The translations under genes and the position numbers were made by a program. 64,000 nucleotides of DNA from Nostoc sp. TCL240-02 (GTDB lineage: Bacteria; Cyanobacteriota; Cyanobacteriia; Cyanobacteriales; Nostocaceae). Of the stretch, positions 1 to 8,942 are shown in pieces (within the stretch, counting starts at the first letter, position 1; the number at the start of each line of letters is the position of its first letter). The DNA is taken from contig NZ_CP040094.1 in assembly GCF_013343235.1 (NCBI RefSeq), forward strand, positions 7,187,001 through 7,251,000. Direction: 5' to 3'. The notes beneath the pieces were generated by a model. That model made no database searches. It worked only from the letters and a program-made list of their open reading frames with translations, and had not been told where the DNA came from.

Positions 1-312
1 GCCCAAAAGCTCGTACCCAAACTTTGGCCTGGTGCAGTGGTGATCATGGATAACTGCTCAATCCATAAAAGTGATGAACTTGAAGCTTTGCTCATCGCTG
101 CTGGCGCTCATCTCATTTATCTCCCCCCCTATTCTCCCGATTTTTCACCGATTGAGAATTGTTGGTCCAAGATTAAGAACATTCTCCGTCGCATCGGTGC
201 AAGGACATACCCTGATTTACTCCAGGCATTAGATACGGCATTCGCAGAAGTGACAATAGAGAATTTGCTGGGTTGGTTTACTCACTGCTGCTACTGTACC
301 TCACAAGACTGA
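1..312 (+). CDS. IS630-type transposase, C-terminal part (5' end outside window)
   Basis: The reading frame is open from the first base, so the gene starts before the window. The visible part is the second half of a DDE transposase of the IS630/Tc1 type. MDNCSIHKS carries the second catalytic aspartate, and YSPDFSPIENCWSKIKN carries the third acidic residue (E of SPIEN). The C-terminus HCCYCTSQD is typical of cyanobacterial copies. The enzyme would cut and join IS ends at TA dinucleotides (family knowledge). The element's right end must lie just past 312, inside the 3' part of the minus-strand gene that starts at 820. It is a different subfamily from the two other IS630 copies in this window. 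Confidence 0.85.
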   Translation, partial: AQKLVPKLWPGAVVIMDNCSIHKSDELEALLIAAGAHLIYLPPYSPDFSPIENCWSKIKNILRRIGARTYPDLLQALDTAFAEVTIENLLGWFTHCCYCTSQD

Positions 313-820
313 TAACCGCTATATGCTCGCTGTTGAGATCGAATAGAATTCTAAAGATATCTCTCCCAGGAAAGTCAGGTAGATAATAGACATTGTAATT
401 AGCCAAAAGACTGACAAGAGCAAAGCACAATACTACCCCTAGCAGGAATTTGAGGGTTTTGTTGGTAGAAATATATACTTTCAATTTATTCGATGATTGC
501 AAAAGAGCGATCGCATCTTCTGATTTTATAGAATTTGTGGACTCAACTACAGATATGCGATCGCTCTTACCGTTATCTGAACAAGATTGATTTTTTAGGA
601 TTTCGCGTCGCTCTGGCAATACAACGTTTGACATGAAGTACTCAATGGTTTGTTGCTTAACAAAACCATGCATTGACAGAACTTCTCCCAACTGCTTACC
701 ACTCAACTTTTGTGTCTTGAGTGCTGTATTTAATTCTTCTGGAGTAATCAGTTCAGCTTCAACCAAGTACATTCCAAGCGGTTTAAGCTGAAAACTTTGC
801 GTGTCTATTTTCCTAATCAA
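278..820 (-). CDS. MshEN-like N-terminal domain protein with one membrane segment, probably 3'-truncated by an IS
   Basis: This 180-residue frame begins with a region (about residues 12-70) resembling the MshEN/type II secretion E N-terminal fold: LGMYLVEAELITPEELNTAL, then GKQLGEVLSMHGFV. Such domains bind cyclic di-GMP in some ATPases, but here no ATPase follows. A polar linker leads to one hydrophobic stretch (about 124-141, LKFLLGVVLCFALVSLLA). The last 15 or so residues (HIAVISLVRYSSSSE) are encoded by DNA that on the other strand is the end of the transposase gene. The natural C-terminus has therefore probably been replaced by read-through into the IS. Function unknown. Confidence 0.6.
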   Translation of the reverse strand: MIRKIDTQSFQLKPLGMYLVEAELITPEELNTALKTQKLSGKQLGEVLSMHGFVKQQTIEYFMSNVVLPERREILKNQSCSDNGKSDRISVVESTNSIKSEDAIALLQSSNKLKVYISTNKTLKFLLGVVLCFALVSLLANYNVYYLPDFPGRDIFRILFDLNSEHIAVISLVRYSSSSE

Positions 821-1461
821 TTAGGATCTCCTTATTTCCAGTGACTAAGTAATAAATTTTTTGGCTTAGTCATAAAACATTACATTTAGTGATAATACCA
901 GACTTTAAGCTTTTCATAATCTTTGCTTAACTATATTTTGCTCTGGCTGAATTCTTGACTAAAGCAGAACGCGCTCTTACTTCCAAACCTTGTTCCCAGC
1001 AAAAAAATGAATCCACCTCTCACTCTCATGTGTAGGTGGATTCATTTAGATGTACAGACATCTAAGTAAGTTGGCGTGAAAAAAAACTAAGTATGTTACG
1101 AAACTAAATAGGCTTAAAACCCTCACTAAAGACTAATGACAAAGGACAGCCTTAGCCAGTTAGCTTTACGCCGACCTACTTACAGTGGTTGATTGTATTC
1201 CTAGCAGACGGAGTAAGTCGCAAAAAGGCTGCTAGAGTCGCATTGCCAGATAATCTCCCAAGTTAGAGAGTACCTATAAAACAATTTGTCCAGTTAAGGG
1301 ACAAACTTTTAGACTTCTTGCATAAGTCGGGAAAAGGGGTAAGAGAAAACCCTTTCCCTTTTCCCCAAGAGTGCAAAAATACTTTTGCAAGGGGTTTTTT
1401 GGTAGAGACGCGACAATCACTACTAAAAATCCTTAACTGAACCGTATTGACCAATAAAGAG
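821..1461. other. Intergenic stretch with decayed sequence
   Basis: No convincing gene is present. It holds a strong hairpin (1005-1047), listed separately. A short open stretch near 1180-1265 on the plus strand reads QWLIVFLADGVSRKKAARVA, which could be a helix-turn-helix remnant, but stops surround it. Around 1313-1331 there is an AAGTCGGG-type inverted motif of a kind also seen at 49.4 kb. Confidence 0.4.
1005..1047 (-). terminator. Strong hairpin, terminator-like on the minus strand
   Basis: A perfect 14-bp inverted repeat (AAATGAATCCACCT at 1005-1018, its complement at 1034-1047) encloses a 15-nt loop. On the minus strand the stem is followed by a run of seven T (complement of 1001-1007), so it can work as a Rho-independent terminator for transcripts coming from flv1. 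It lies about 415 bp past the flv1 stop. The core TCCACCT/AGGTGGA recurs in the hairpin behind the tmRNA gene. Confidence 0.6.
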
Positions 1462-3174
1462 TTAGTAATGAGTGCCAGTTTTGCGATGGTTAATGGCTGT
1501 AATAGCATCAGGTTTGAGTAATTTACCCTCGTCCACAGTTGCATATACAACCCAGTGATCGCCACATTCCAGACGTTGATTGACTGAGCATTCCAAATAT
1601 GCTAAAGCGTCGGTAAGGACAGTACAACCGTTATCTGCAACTGCTGTACTAAAGTTAGCAAATCGATCTTCCCCTGGCGCGAAAGTTTTACGGAAATGCT
1701 TCATGTAATCTTGATGGTTGCCTTCAGGTAGAATATTTAAGGCAAACTTACCGCCTGGATACATCAAAGATTCGATCGCTCGTTCTTTAGCGATCGCAAC
1801 TGTTATTCCAGGTGGGTTGAAGGTGGCTTGAGAAACCCAAGCGCCTAACATTGCGGTAGACACTTCTCCAAGTTTTGCTGTCACCACGCAAACGGAACCA
1901 ACAATCCGGCCAACAGCCTGTTCTACTGGAGTCGCAGCTTGTTGGGGTACGCGTACCTTTTTAGCTTTTTTCAGTGCTTGGGCAAAGTCTGTACCGAGTT
2001 CTTCACAGAATTTGAGAGTGACATCATCAGGTTTAAACTTCACTTTCAGGGTGTCAAAGCCAAAGCGATATCCAGCATCCCGGAGTTTACCTTCGATTAA
2101 GTCAAATGCTTCGCCACTCCAGCCGTAGGAACCAAATACCCCGGCGAGTTTGCTGTTGTCACCACTCGATAACACAATCCCTAAAGCAGTGTGAATGGGA
2201 GTTGGCGCATGACCACCAATGGTAGGAGAACCGATGATAAAACCCTCTGATTGTGCGAGGTTGATACGAATTTCATCAGGGGTAGCAAATTCGCAGTTAA
2301 TTGATTTGACTGCAACTCCACCTTTAGTTAGTCCCAGAGCGATCGCTTGTGCTAAAGTCGCCGTATTCCCGTAAGCTGAAGCGTAAAGTAGGGCAACGGA
2401 AATTTCGCGATCGTTGTGAGAACGGCTCCACTCTCCGTAAGCTTTGGTAAGTTCGATTAAGCTGGTGCGTACTAAAGGTCCATGACCCACAGCATACATT
2501 CTCACCTGCAAATCTGATATTTTCTCCAAAGCTGCTTGCACATGAGGAGTTTGGGGAGCCATTAGGCAGTTAAAGTAGTAACGCTGGTCTTCTTTGAGCG
2601 CTTCCCAGTTATCATCAAACACTTCATCACCACAAAGATGAGTTGCAAATAACTTATCTGTGTAGAGAATTTGAGTTTGCTGGTCGTAGGTACAAAGTCC
2701 TTCCGGCCAACGCGGACTCGGAGTGGGTAAGAATTTCAAAACATGACCCTTACCCAAATCCAGAGTTTCTTTCCCCCGCATCACCAAGACATTTAAATCT
2801 TGCTCTAAAAAAGCAGCACGCAAATTGTTCGCACCAGGAAGAGAACAGACAAAAGTTACCTGTGGTGCCAGTTCTAAAATTGCTTTCAGGGTTGCAACTC
2901 GATTGGGACTAAAATGGCCCAGGATTATATAATCCAAACTTTGTAAATCTAAAGTCTGCCGCAATGCCTCTAAATAAATTTCGGTAAAGCTTTCTGGCGG
3001 TGGATCGATAAGTACGGTTTTATCAGCTTCAATTAAATAGCAATTGGAGGTAGTGCCTCTTTCAAGTGCGTATTCAATTTCAAACCGCAGACGTGACCAA
3101 CTACGTGCTCTGATCGCCTTAGTATTTGTAGCAATTGGTAGAACTTGTACGTCGCGTGGCTTGGAATTGGTCAT
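1462..3174 (-). CDS. flv1: Flavodiiron protein Flv1-type (non-canonical iron site)
   Basis: This is a C-type flavodiiron protein of 570 residues. It has a metallo-beta-lactamase-like domain (about 1-245), a flavodoxin domain (from SVALLYASAYGNTATLAQAI) and a C-terminal flavin reductase domain (from VEQAVGRIVGSVCVV). With Flv3 it reduces O2 to water with photosynthetic electrons without making superoxide (family knowledge). The diiron ligand motif HxExDH is degenerate: H87-F-S89-P-N91-R92. The later His and Asp positions are also replaced (SPRWPEG, YTDKLF), which is the hallmark of Flv1 against Flv3. The start at 3174 (MTNSKPRD) matches the family. An upstream in-frame start at 3291 would translate the tandem repeat. 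It lies 141 bp downstream of flv3 on the same strand, so co-transcription is likely. The adjacent pair resembles the heterocyst flv1B/flv3B arrangement, but A versus B cannot be settled here. Confidence 0.88.
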   Translation of the reverse strand: MTNSKPRDVQVLPIATNTKAIRARSWSRLRFEIEYALERGTTSNCYLIEADKTVLIDPPPESFTEIYLEALRQTLDLQSLDYIILGHFSPNRVATLKAILELAPQVTFVCSLPGANNLRAAFLEQDLNVLVMRGKETLDLGKGHVLKFLPTPSPRWPEGLCTYDQQTQILYTDKLFATHLCGDEVFDDNWEALKEDQRYYFNCLMAPQTPHVQAALEKISDLQVRMYAVGHGPLVRTSLIELTKAYGEWSRSHNDREISVALLYASAYGNTATLAQAIALGLTKGGVAVKSINCEFATPDEIRINLAQSEGFIIGSPTIGGHAPTPIHTALGIVLSSGDNSKLAGVFGSYGWSGEAFDLIEGKLRDAGYRFGFDTLKVKFKPDDVTLKFCEELGTDFAQALKKAKKVRVPQQAATPVEQAVGRIVGSVCVVTAKLGEVSTAMLGAWVSQATFNPPGITVAIAKERAIESLMYPGGKFALNILPEGNHQDYMKHFRKTFAPGEDRFANFSTAVADNGCTVLTDALAYLECSVNQRLECGDHWVVYATVDEGKLLKPDAITAINHRKTGTHY

Positions 3175-3189
3175 AGCTGTTTTATAGTT

Positions 3190-3317
3190 GGGGAACAGAG
3201 ACTGGGGAATGGGGAATGGGGACTGGGGACTGGGGAACAGAGACTGGGGAATGGGGAATGGGGACTGGGGAAGAGTTTTCCCAATCCCCAATACCCAATA
3301 CCCAATCCCTAATCCCT
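3190..3317. repeat. Heptamer-based tandem repeat between flv3 and flv1
   Basis: G-rich tandem repeats fill the flv3-flv1 spacer. A 42-bp block (six heptamers of the GGGGAAT/GGGGACT kind) starting at 3190 is repeated at 3232. From 3281 to 3317 the array appears in the opposite sense (CCCAATA, CCCTAAT units), so the transcript could fold into a large hairpin. On the minus strand the flv3 stop codon TAG is the first three bases of this array (TAGGGAT units). Confidence 0.85.
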
Positions 3318-5055
3318 AGTAGTAATTACCTACTTTGCGATGGCGAACGGCTGTCAATCCATCGTTCTTGGAAACACGACCTTCTTGGACGGTGCAGTAT
3401 AAAATCCAGTGGTCGCTGCATTCCATACTGGTCTGTATTTCACATTCCATGTATGCCAAAGCATCTGCCAGAATCGGCGAACCGTTTTTCGCGATTTGAG
3501 TTTTCACTCCCGCAAAGCGGTCAGCACCGGGATGCAAGCGCTTGAGAAAGTGTTTCTTGAGTTCTTGAAAATTACCTTCTTCTAAAACGTTGAGGACGAA
3601 GCGATCGCCTACTTGCATTAAGGAATCAATGGCGCGGTCTTTCGCAACGGCAATTGTGAATCCTAATGGTTGCAAACTCGCTTGCGTTACCCAGGATGCC
3701 AGCATTGCACTTGAGACATTATCTTTTTTCGTGGTGACTATATATAGTCCACTACTAATGCGACCCAGCGCCTTTTCCATGTTGACATCAAGGGACTTGA
3801 TCTGCTTGATGTTGCGATCGCGCACTAGCAATTGTCCGATGTCTTTACCCGCTTCTTCACACAACTGGAATGTTGATGCGCTGGGAGTCTCTTTAATCCG
3901 AATAGGTGGGAAAGCTTCTTTGATGCCAGAGTCAAGAAATTGTCTGCGGAGTGTATCAATGGGTTCATCATCCCCACCGTAACATTCAAACAGCCCAAGA
4001 AATTGCTTGTTTTTAGCGACAGCTAGCACCGAACTGATACTAGCTTGAGCGGCGGCGGAGGTAGTTGGGGGCATCCCGATAATGATGCCAGCTGCTCTCC
4101 CGGCTAGTTCTTGAATTTCTTGGCTTTCAGCAGTACTCAGATCCAGTACTTCTACCCCAACGCCAGTTTTCAAGATACCTTCGGCAATTGCGTGACCAAG
4201 ACGCTCGCCATATCCATATTCTGAGACAAAAAACAAGCCAACTGTTGTTTCTGCTTTAGCTTGCTTTTGGCTCCAATTTTCGTAGCAGCCTGTTAGAACA
4301 TCTAAATGGTGGTATAATAACGGGCCGTGACCATTTGCAATAATATTAATCTTTCCAAGATCACCCATCCGCTTCATCGCATTCAACAGCGAACGAGCGT
4401 TAGGGCCCATCAAGCAGTCGTAGTAAAATCTAAAGTCAGCTTCGATCGCTTCTAAATCTTCGTCGAAGGTGCGATCGTCACAAAAGTGCATCCCAAAAGC
4501 ATCACAGGTGTAAAGAATTTGGGTTTTGCGGTCAAAGCTAAAGATTGTATCCGGCCAGTGCAGGTTAGGCGCACTCACGAATTCCATTTCGTGGCCTTTA
4601 CCGATATCGATGCGATCGCCGGTTTTTACAACCCTCTTCGAGAAAGGATCGTGTACTAAACCTTCCAAAAACTGAAGCGCAACTTTTGAGGCTAAAACGG
4701 TGGCTCTAGGAGCTAATTGCAGGACATCTTCTACTAAGCCACTATGGTCTGGCTCTGTGTGACTGACAATTATGTAATCAATTGTCTTAGGATTAACAAG
4801 ACCTTTTAGAGTCTCTAAATACAGATCGCGAAACTTCTGGTGAGAAGTATCAATCAAAACTGTTTGTTCACCCCTAATTAGATATGAATTGTAGGTTGTG
4901 CCGTTTTGCAGCCCGAATTCGATATCAAAGCGATCGCGGTCCCAATCAAGAGAGCGAATCGCCGTTGTGTTAGGGGCAATTTCTACAGTTTGTATAGTTA
5001 GCCGATGTTGAACGTTCTCTGCGTGGGCATTGCCTGTCGTAGACATCGCTACCAT
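3316..5055 (-). CDS. flv3: Flavodiiron protein Flv3-type (canonical diiron site)
   Basis: This 579-residue C-type flavodiiron protein has the same domain order as its neighbour: beta-lactamase-like, flavodoxin (from TTVGLFFVSEYGYG) and flavin reductase (from MEKALGRISSGLYIV). The diiron site is complete: H99-T-E101-P-D103-H104, the His in NLHWPD, the Asp in YTCDAFG and the His in NGHGPLLYHH. It is expected to act with Flv1 as an electron sink from the photosynthetic chain to O2, protecting photosystem I or nitrogenase. A GGAG sits 7 nt upstream of the ATG at 5055, which supports that start over the ATG three codons later. A 940-bp AT-rich spacer upstream must carry the promoter. Confidence 0.9.
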   Translation of the reverse strand: MVAMSTTGNAHAENVQHRLTIQTVEIAPNTTAIRSLDWDRDRFDIEFGLQNGTTYNSYLIRGEQTVLIDTSHQKFRDLYLETLKGLVNPKTIDYIIVSHTEPDHSGLVEDVLQLAPRATVLASKVALQFLEGLVHDPFSKRVVKTGDRIDIGKGHEMEFVSAPNLHWPDTIFSFDRKTQILYTCDAFGMHFCDDRTFDEDLEAIEADFRFYYDCLMGPNARSLLNAMKRMGDLGKINIIANGHGPLLYHHLDVLTGCYENWSQKQAKAETTVGLFFVSEYGYGERLGHAIAEGILKTGVGVEVLDLSTAESQEIQELAGRAAGIIIGMPPTTSAAAQASISSVLAVAKNKQFLGLFECYGGDDEPIDTLRRQFLDSGIKEAFPPIRIKETPSASTFQLCEEAGKDIGQLLVRDRNIKQIKSLDVNMEKALGRISSGLYIVTTKKDNVSSAMLASWVTQASLQPLGFTIAVAKDRAIDSLMQVGDRFVLNVLEEGNFQELKKHFLKRLHPGADRFAGVKTQIAKNGSPILADALAYMECEIQTSMECSDHWILYCTVQEGRVSKNDGLTAVRHRKVGNYY

Positions 5056-5994
5056 TATTCGTCTCCGAGCGCAAATTATCAGGTTTTTCTTCTGCCCCCA
5101 TTCTCTCTATTATTTTTTGTTTAAGTTGTAATGAATATCAGTTTTTGAAAAATTTAACTTGTATCAATTATTGCTGTTTTCTAGCAAGAAATATGACTCA
5201 AAAAATCTACTCAATATTAGTTGATTTCGAAAAATATACTTAGTATTTTATTTTGCTATTTAATTTATCTAATTTTATTTTAATTTAAAAATATCATTTT
5301 CTTTAAATTATTTGACAATAAAAACTACTATCATACATTTAGTACTATTATCTGAAACTCAGTACAACTCAAAAAGCTTGCTCTTCAATTACCTTTTGAC
5401 TCTTGACTGGCTGCACAAGAAAGTTGATAAATAAAAGTTGGTTCTTTTGAGAGTGACGTATAAATGATAAAAATATACTAGGCTTTATAAACAAACTCTG
5501 TAATTATGGTGCAAAATAATTGTCTTAAGAAGATGGATTACAAGTTAGTTTTTTAATTCCTTATCTTACGAATAAGTAGGAAAAGTAGGAAAAGTAGGAA
5601 AAGTCCTAAAAATAGGAAAAGCAACACAAATTTTTCTATCTCCAATAGGTATTGAATATATTTTTGTTTCAAGCAATAATATTGTTATGTTAAATATAAA
5701 ATTTATGTAAAGTCGAGAAAATAGATATTTTTTGGAGATAGTTAAGAAAAATTTCCAGAGATGAGTTGAATAAAAAGGAAGAAGGCTTCTATGTATATGT
5801 TTTTCTGCTTATTTCAATGGAAAATAGCGCAAAAATTATTTTTAAAGTTTCCATAAATCACCGTATTCATAGGAACAATTGAAGAATTTTAATGATACAG
5901 TCTTTTATTATCGACTTTAGACATTAATTAGAACAACGCTAACAAATTTTTAAAAAAAGATTGCAACGATTAACTGTGTAAAAGGTTATTAATT
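5056..5994. other. AT-rich intergenic region upstream of flv3, with a short tandem repeat
   Basis: No gene is evident in 939 bp. It should contain the flv3 promoter on the minus strand, but no clear promoter elements could be assigned. Three perfect copies of the 9-mer GTAGGAAAA stand at 5576-5602, followed by two looser relatives up to 5620. The right part leads into the IS630 fragment starting at 5995. Confidence 0.5.
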
Positions 5995-6444
5995 ATGGGA
6001 TGCCGATTAAAAGTCTTTCTAACTGAGCAAGAAAAGCTGACTTTAGAAGAGTTAAGAAAAGCCAAACATGTTCCTCAACGCACCAAGGATCGAGCTCAAG
6101 TCTTACTGCTAAATAATCGTGGCTTAAAAAATGAGCAAATTGCTAAAGGTTTGAACTGGGCAATTTCAACAGTACGTCAAACCCTTCATCGTTGGGAAAA
6201 GATGGGTTTAGTAGGTCTGTGGGATGCTCCTGGCCGAGGTGGAAAACCTCGATATTCAGAATCAGATTTGGTTTATCTAGAAAATTGTTTAGCTCAAGAG
6301 TCACAGACTTATAACTCTAAACAATTAGCAAAAAAACTGGCATCTGAACGCCAGGTAAGCTTGAGTGCAGATCGGTTACGACGGATACTTAAACAAAGGG
6401 GAAGAAGGTTTGGAACCGCACGTACAAGCGATCGCATATCTTGA
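5995..6444 (+). pseudogene. IS630-type transposase, N-terminal fragment only
   Basis: The frame encodes the helix-turn-helix half of an IS630 transposase: a start like MGCRLKVFLTEQEK, then GLNWAISTVRQTLHRWEK, then GLWDAPGRGGKPRYSE. The family pattern holds up to LRRILKQRGRRF near 6408. The remaining residues (GTARTSDRIS) do not fit, and the catalytic DDE half is missing. The fragment is joined directly to other DNA that carries a separate open frame. It is related to the dead copy at 24.4 kb but is not the same sequence. It cannot transpose alone. Confidence 0.85.
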
Positions 6445-6660
6445 ACACAACGACAGTAATATTAAAACTAAAACTGAAGAGCTGTTTGTCTGTGAGCCAT
6501 AACCAGACTTCATTTATGTGGAACGCCCTCCTATTGCATCTCTTTATTATCAGATACTTTTGCGGCCAGGTGCTTTATTGCAGATTAAAGCATCTGGCTT
6601 GATACGTAAGATATCTTTAATGGCTAGGATTTTGCCGCAACTTGCAAAGCGGGGATATTG
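6409..6660 (+). pseudogene. Unidentified coding remnant fused to the transposase fragment
   Basis: From about 6409 a different plus-strand frame reads GLEPHVQAIAYLEHNDSN and then KTKTEELFVCEP up to an in-frame TAA at about 6499. It continues after that stop as PDFIYVERPPIASLYYQILL and ends KASGLIRKISLMARILPQ-LAKRGY with a TGA at 6658-6660. Protein-like composition on both sides of one stop suggests the tail of a dead gene cut by the IS. The parent family was not recognised. Confidence 0.4.
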
Positions 6661-7247
6661 AAACATCCCTTTCAACCTTCATTATGCAGACCCAGAAGAT
6701 TTTAGCAGCCTGAATAAAGGTTTTTTTAAGGGCAAACTAAGGCAAATCAAACCATAGACTATTAAGTATTAAGTTATATTTCTAGTAATGAGATTTCCAC
6801 CTATCTAAATATGCTTGTTCTTTTAAACTACTTGTATAAGCTTAATTCAGTTGAATTGAAATATTAAGAACAAGTGGCTGCAACCATTATTAAAAGAGCG
6901 TAATGAACTTGTCACTCCCTCTCATAGCATAGAAAAAGGAATTCTTGCAAAATCTCATTCCCAGCAATTTTTACAGATTAGTATCAAGGAATTATTTAAA
7001 TTTGAAAAAGAAAAAATTCACGCTAGGCTCTGAGAAAATCAATACCCAAGGTTTCATCAGAAAATGTTGAAAGTCCACAAATGCTCAAAATTGCTTGTTC
7101 GTATTTTTTATGATTTAATCTAAATTTTCCTTGGAAAACTCGAATAATTTTGGATTTTGGTTTTGAATTGATTCCTTTCTTGACTTAATTCCATCTATTT
7201 ATTTAATGCCATTAAACTTCAAGTTATATTCAGACAGCGCAAAACAA
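6661..7247. other. Intergenic stretch with a possible further coding scrap
   Basis: AT-rich. Around 6872-7034 a plus-strand frame without a usable start reads KWLQPLLKERNELVTPSHSI and continues to FKFEKEKIHARL before a TGA. It could be another remnant of the same decayed locus. Nothing else could be supported. Confidence 0.3.
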
Positions 7248-7279
7248 AATCCACCTTGATATCAAATATCAGGTGGACT
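7248..7279 (-). terminator. Terminator of the tmRNA gene
   Basis: TCCACCT (7250-7256) pairs with AGGTGGA (7271-7277), and the inner bases GATAT/ATATC extend the stem with one bulge. On the minus strand the stem is followed by TTTTGTTTTG. It begins about 20 bp past the 3' end of the tmRNA, the expected place for its Rho-independent terminator. Confidence 0.7.
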
Positions 7280-7295
7280 TGTTATTTATTCTTAG

Positions 7296-7682
7296 TGGAT
7301 CCGAGCAGAGTCGAACTGCTGTCCAAATTGGGTATTGACCCCCCGCTCGTTCACAGGTTTAGCCTTTCTGACCCTCAAGGCGGGAATCGTTCATTATCCC
7401 GAACGTAGGATTCTCTGATTTAATCTTAGCCAGCAAGCCAACCAGAGAACGCTTACTAGAGCATCCGTTGGGGTTTGGTCTTCAGTCCTTAACGGAGTCA
7501 AACTAAAGACGCTCGAACCTATAAGAGGTGTTTAGGCAGCTACTAGAGCATCCTTACGAGCAAAGTTAACGATGTTATTCGCATTTACTTTTTGTTTGAG
7601 CCTTTGATTTTCGAGAGGAGACTCACTCTCGACCTGAATCACAGAGCAGCGTTCGCCAACCTGTCGAAACCGTGACGGACCC
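7296..7682 (-). ncRNA. ssrA: Transfer-messenger RNA (tmRNA, SsrA)
   Basis: The minus strand starts GGGTCCGTCACGGTTTCGAC and ends AGTTCGACTCTGCTCGGATCCA, both diagnostic of tmRNA. The 5' GGGTCCG pairs over 7 bp with CGGATCC at the 3' end (one G-T wobble), forming the tRNA-like acceptor stem. The next base is the discriminator A, and the CCA is not encoded. Length is about 387 nt in a single, non-permuted piece. The RNA rescues stalled ribosomes and tags the unfinished protein for proteolysis. It lies just downstream of the ATP synthase operon on the same strand but is separated from it by its own spacer and a hairpin. Confidence 0.95.
7532..7582 (-). other. tmRNA proteolysis-tag reading frame
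   Basis: The internal message reads ANNIVNFARKDALVAA followed by TAA. The first codon is the GCG at 7580-7582. The hydrophobic ALVAA end is the degradation signal. The form agrees with cyanobacterial tags (ANNIV...ALVAA). Confidence 0.92.
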
Positions 7683-7780
7683 ATGCGTTTCTATATTTCA
7701 ATTATAATACGGAATTTGGTAATTCGTAATTCGTAATTTGTAGTTATCAGAGTCAGGATATATGGCTCTAATTACTGGAA

Positions 7781-7820
7781 ATAGCCAATTGCTAATTTTA
7801 AACCATTAGCAATTGGCTAT
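7781..7820. terminator. Perfect 16-bp hairpin after atpC
   Basis: ATAGCCAATTGCTAAT (7781-7796) is perfectly complementary to 7805-7820 across an 8-nt loop. It sits 28 bp past the stop of the last ATP synthase gene and upstream of the tmRNA 5' end. It is most likely the 3' boundary of the atp transcript. There is no long T run, so it may stabilise the RNA end rather than terminate by itself. Confidence 0.6.
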
Positions 7821-7847
7821 TTGCCACGATCCACAACAAGTATTTTT

Positions 7848-8795
7848 CTAAGTTAGTGCTTCAGCACCACCTACAACCTCAAGGAGTTCTTGGGTAATTG
7901 CAGCTTGTCGGGCTTTGTTGTAAGACAATGTGAGGGTATTTATCAATTCACCCGCATTTTCACTGGCATTACTCATAGCTGTCATCCGCGCTGCTAGTTC
8001 ACTAGCCGCAGATTCTTGCAGCGCCCGCAATAGCTGGTTACTCAGATACAGGGGCAACAGAGAATCGAGGATCTGTACTGGATCTTGCTCAAAAATCATG
8101 TCAGGAGCCAACGCGCGGACTTGGCTAGCCACTTTCTCCCGTTCTACTTCAAATTTACCGCCACGGGTTGTCAAGCGGAAGATTTCGTCATCACCCGCTT
8201 CTAGTCCTTGCGGATCGAGGGGCAGTAAGGTTTGGATTACAGGACGGGAGCTAACCAAGGAAAGAAATCTGGTGTAGATTAATTCGATGCGGTCTACTTC
8301 TTCCGAAAGGAATAAAGAAAGTAGTTGATCGGCAATCTGATTGGCTTCGGCTGCGGTGGGGATTTGTTCTAAGCCGCTATAGGTGGCATCAATGGGCTGA
8401 TCGCGGCGCTGAAAGTACTGTGTAGCTTTGCGCCCGACGAGTACAAATTGATAGTTTAAACCTTCTGCCTTGATTTCTTTTGCGCGGTTTTCTGCACGAC
8501 GGATAACGTTATTATTGTAGCCGCCGCATAAACCGCGATCGCCTGAAATAACCAACAACCCGACTGATTTAACTTGGCGTTTTTTCAGCAGTGGTAGGTT
8601 TGCTTCTTCAAAACGCAAACGGCTTTGCAAACCATATAATACTTGTGCCAAGCGATCGGCAAAGGGGCGAGTTGCTAGTACTTGTTCTTGCGCCCGACGC
8701 ACTCTAGCCGCAGCTACGAGACGCATGGCTTCTGTGATTTTTTTGGTGTTTTTGACCGACTGGATGCGATCGCGTATTGCTTTTAGATTGGCCAT
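7848..8795 (-). CDS. atpC (atpG): ATP synthase F1 gamma subunit
   Basis: This is the 315-residue central stalk subunit of F1. The N-terminal rotor helix is typical ([20 protein letters not shown]), and the C-terminal helix carries the [17 protein letters not shown] signature. The segment around [19 protein letters not shown] is the insertion found in cyanobacterial and chloroplast gamma. The regulatory cysteine pair of the chloroplast protein is absent, as expected. It is the last gene of the operon. The 147-bp spacer from atpA is filled with heptamer repeats. E. coli nomenclature calls it atpG. Confidence 0.97.
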   Translation of the reverse strand: MANLKAIRDRIQSVKNTKKITEAMRLVAAARVRRAQEQVLATRPFADRLAQVLYGLQSRLRFEEANLPLLKKRQVKSVGLLVISGDRGLCGGYNNNVIRRAENRAKEIKAEGLNYQFVLVGRKATQYFQRRDQPIDATYSGLEQIPTAAEANQIADQLLSLFLSEEVDRIELIYTRFLSLVSSRPVIQTLLPLDPQGLEAGDDEIFRLTTRGGKFEVEREKVASQVRALAPDMIFEQDPVQILDSLLPLYLSNQLLRALQESAASELAARMTAMSNASENAGELINTLTLSYNKARQAAITQELLEVVGGAEALT

Positions 8796-8802
8796 AACTT
8801 TA

Positions 8803-8940
8803 AGTTCTGAGTCCTGAGTTCTGAGTTCTGAGTTCTGAGTTCTGAGTTCTGAGTTTGAAATTTTGAGTTTTGAATGAAAAACTTTCTTAAACTCAACACT
8901 TATAGCTACTCAGCACTCGGCACTCAGCACTCAGCACTGT
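8803..8940. repeat. Inverted arrays of heptamer repeats in the atpA-atpC spacer
   Basis: About seven GAGTTCT-type heptamers occupy 8803-8856. A second array, CACTCAG/CACTCGG units, runs from 8908 to 8939. The second is close to the reverse complement of the first (GAGTGCT against GAGTTCT), so the operon message can form a long hairpin between the alpha and gamma genes. Confidence 0.85.
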
Positions 8941-8942
8941 AA

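Noticed and set aside
1263..1565. 100-codon minus-strand frame overlapping the flv1 end
   Set aside because: It lies in another frame over the flv1 3' end and repeat-like DNA and shows no family features.
3175..3291. N-terminal extension of Flv1 by 39 residues
   Set aside because: The extension is translated tandem repeat (PQSPFPIPQSLF), and the family starts at MTNSK at 3174.
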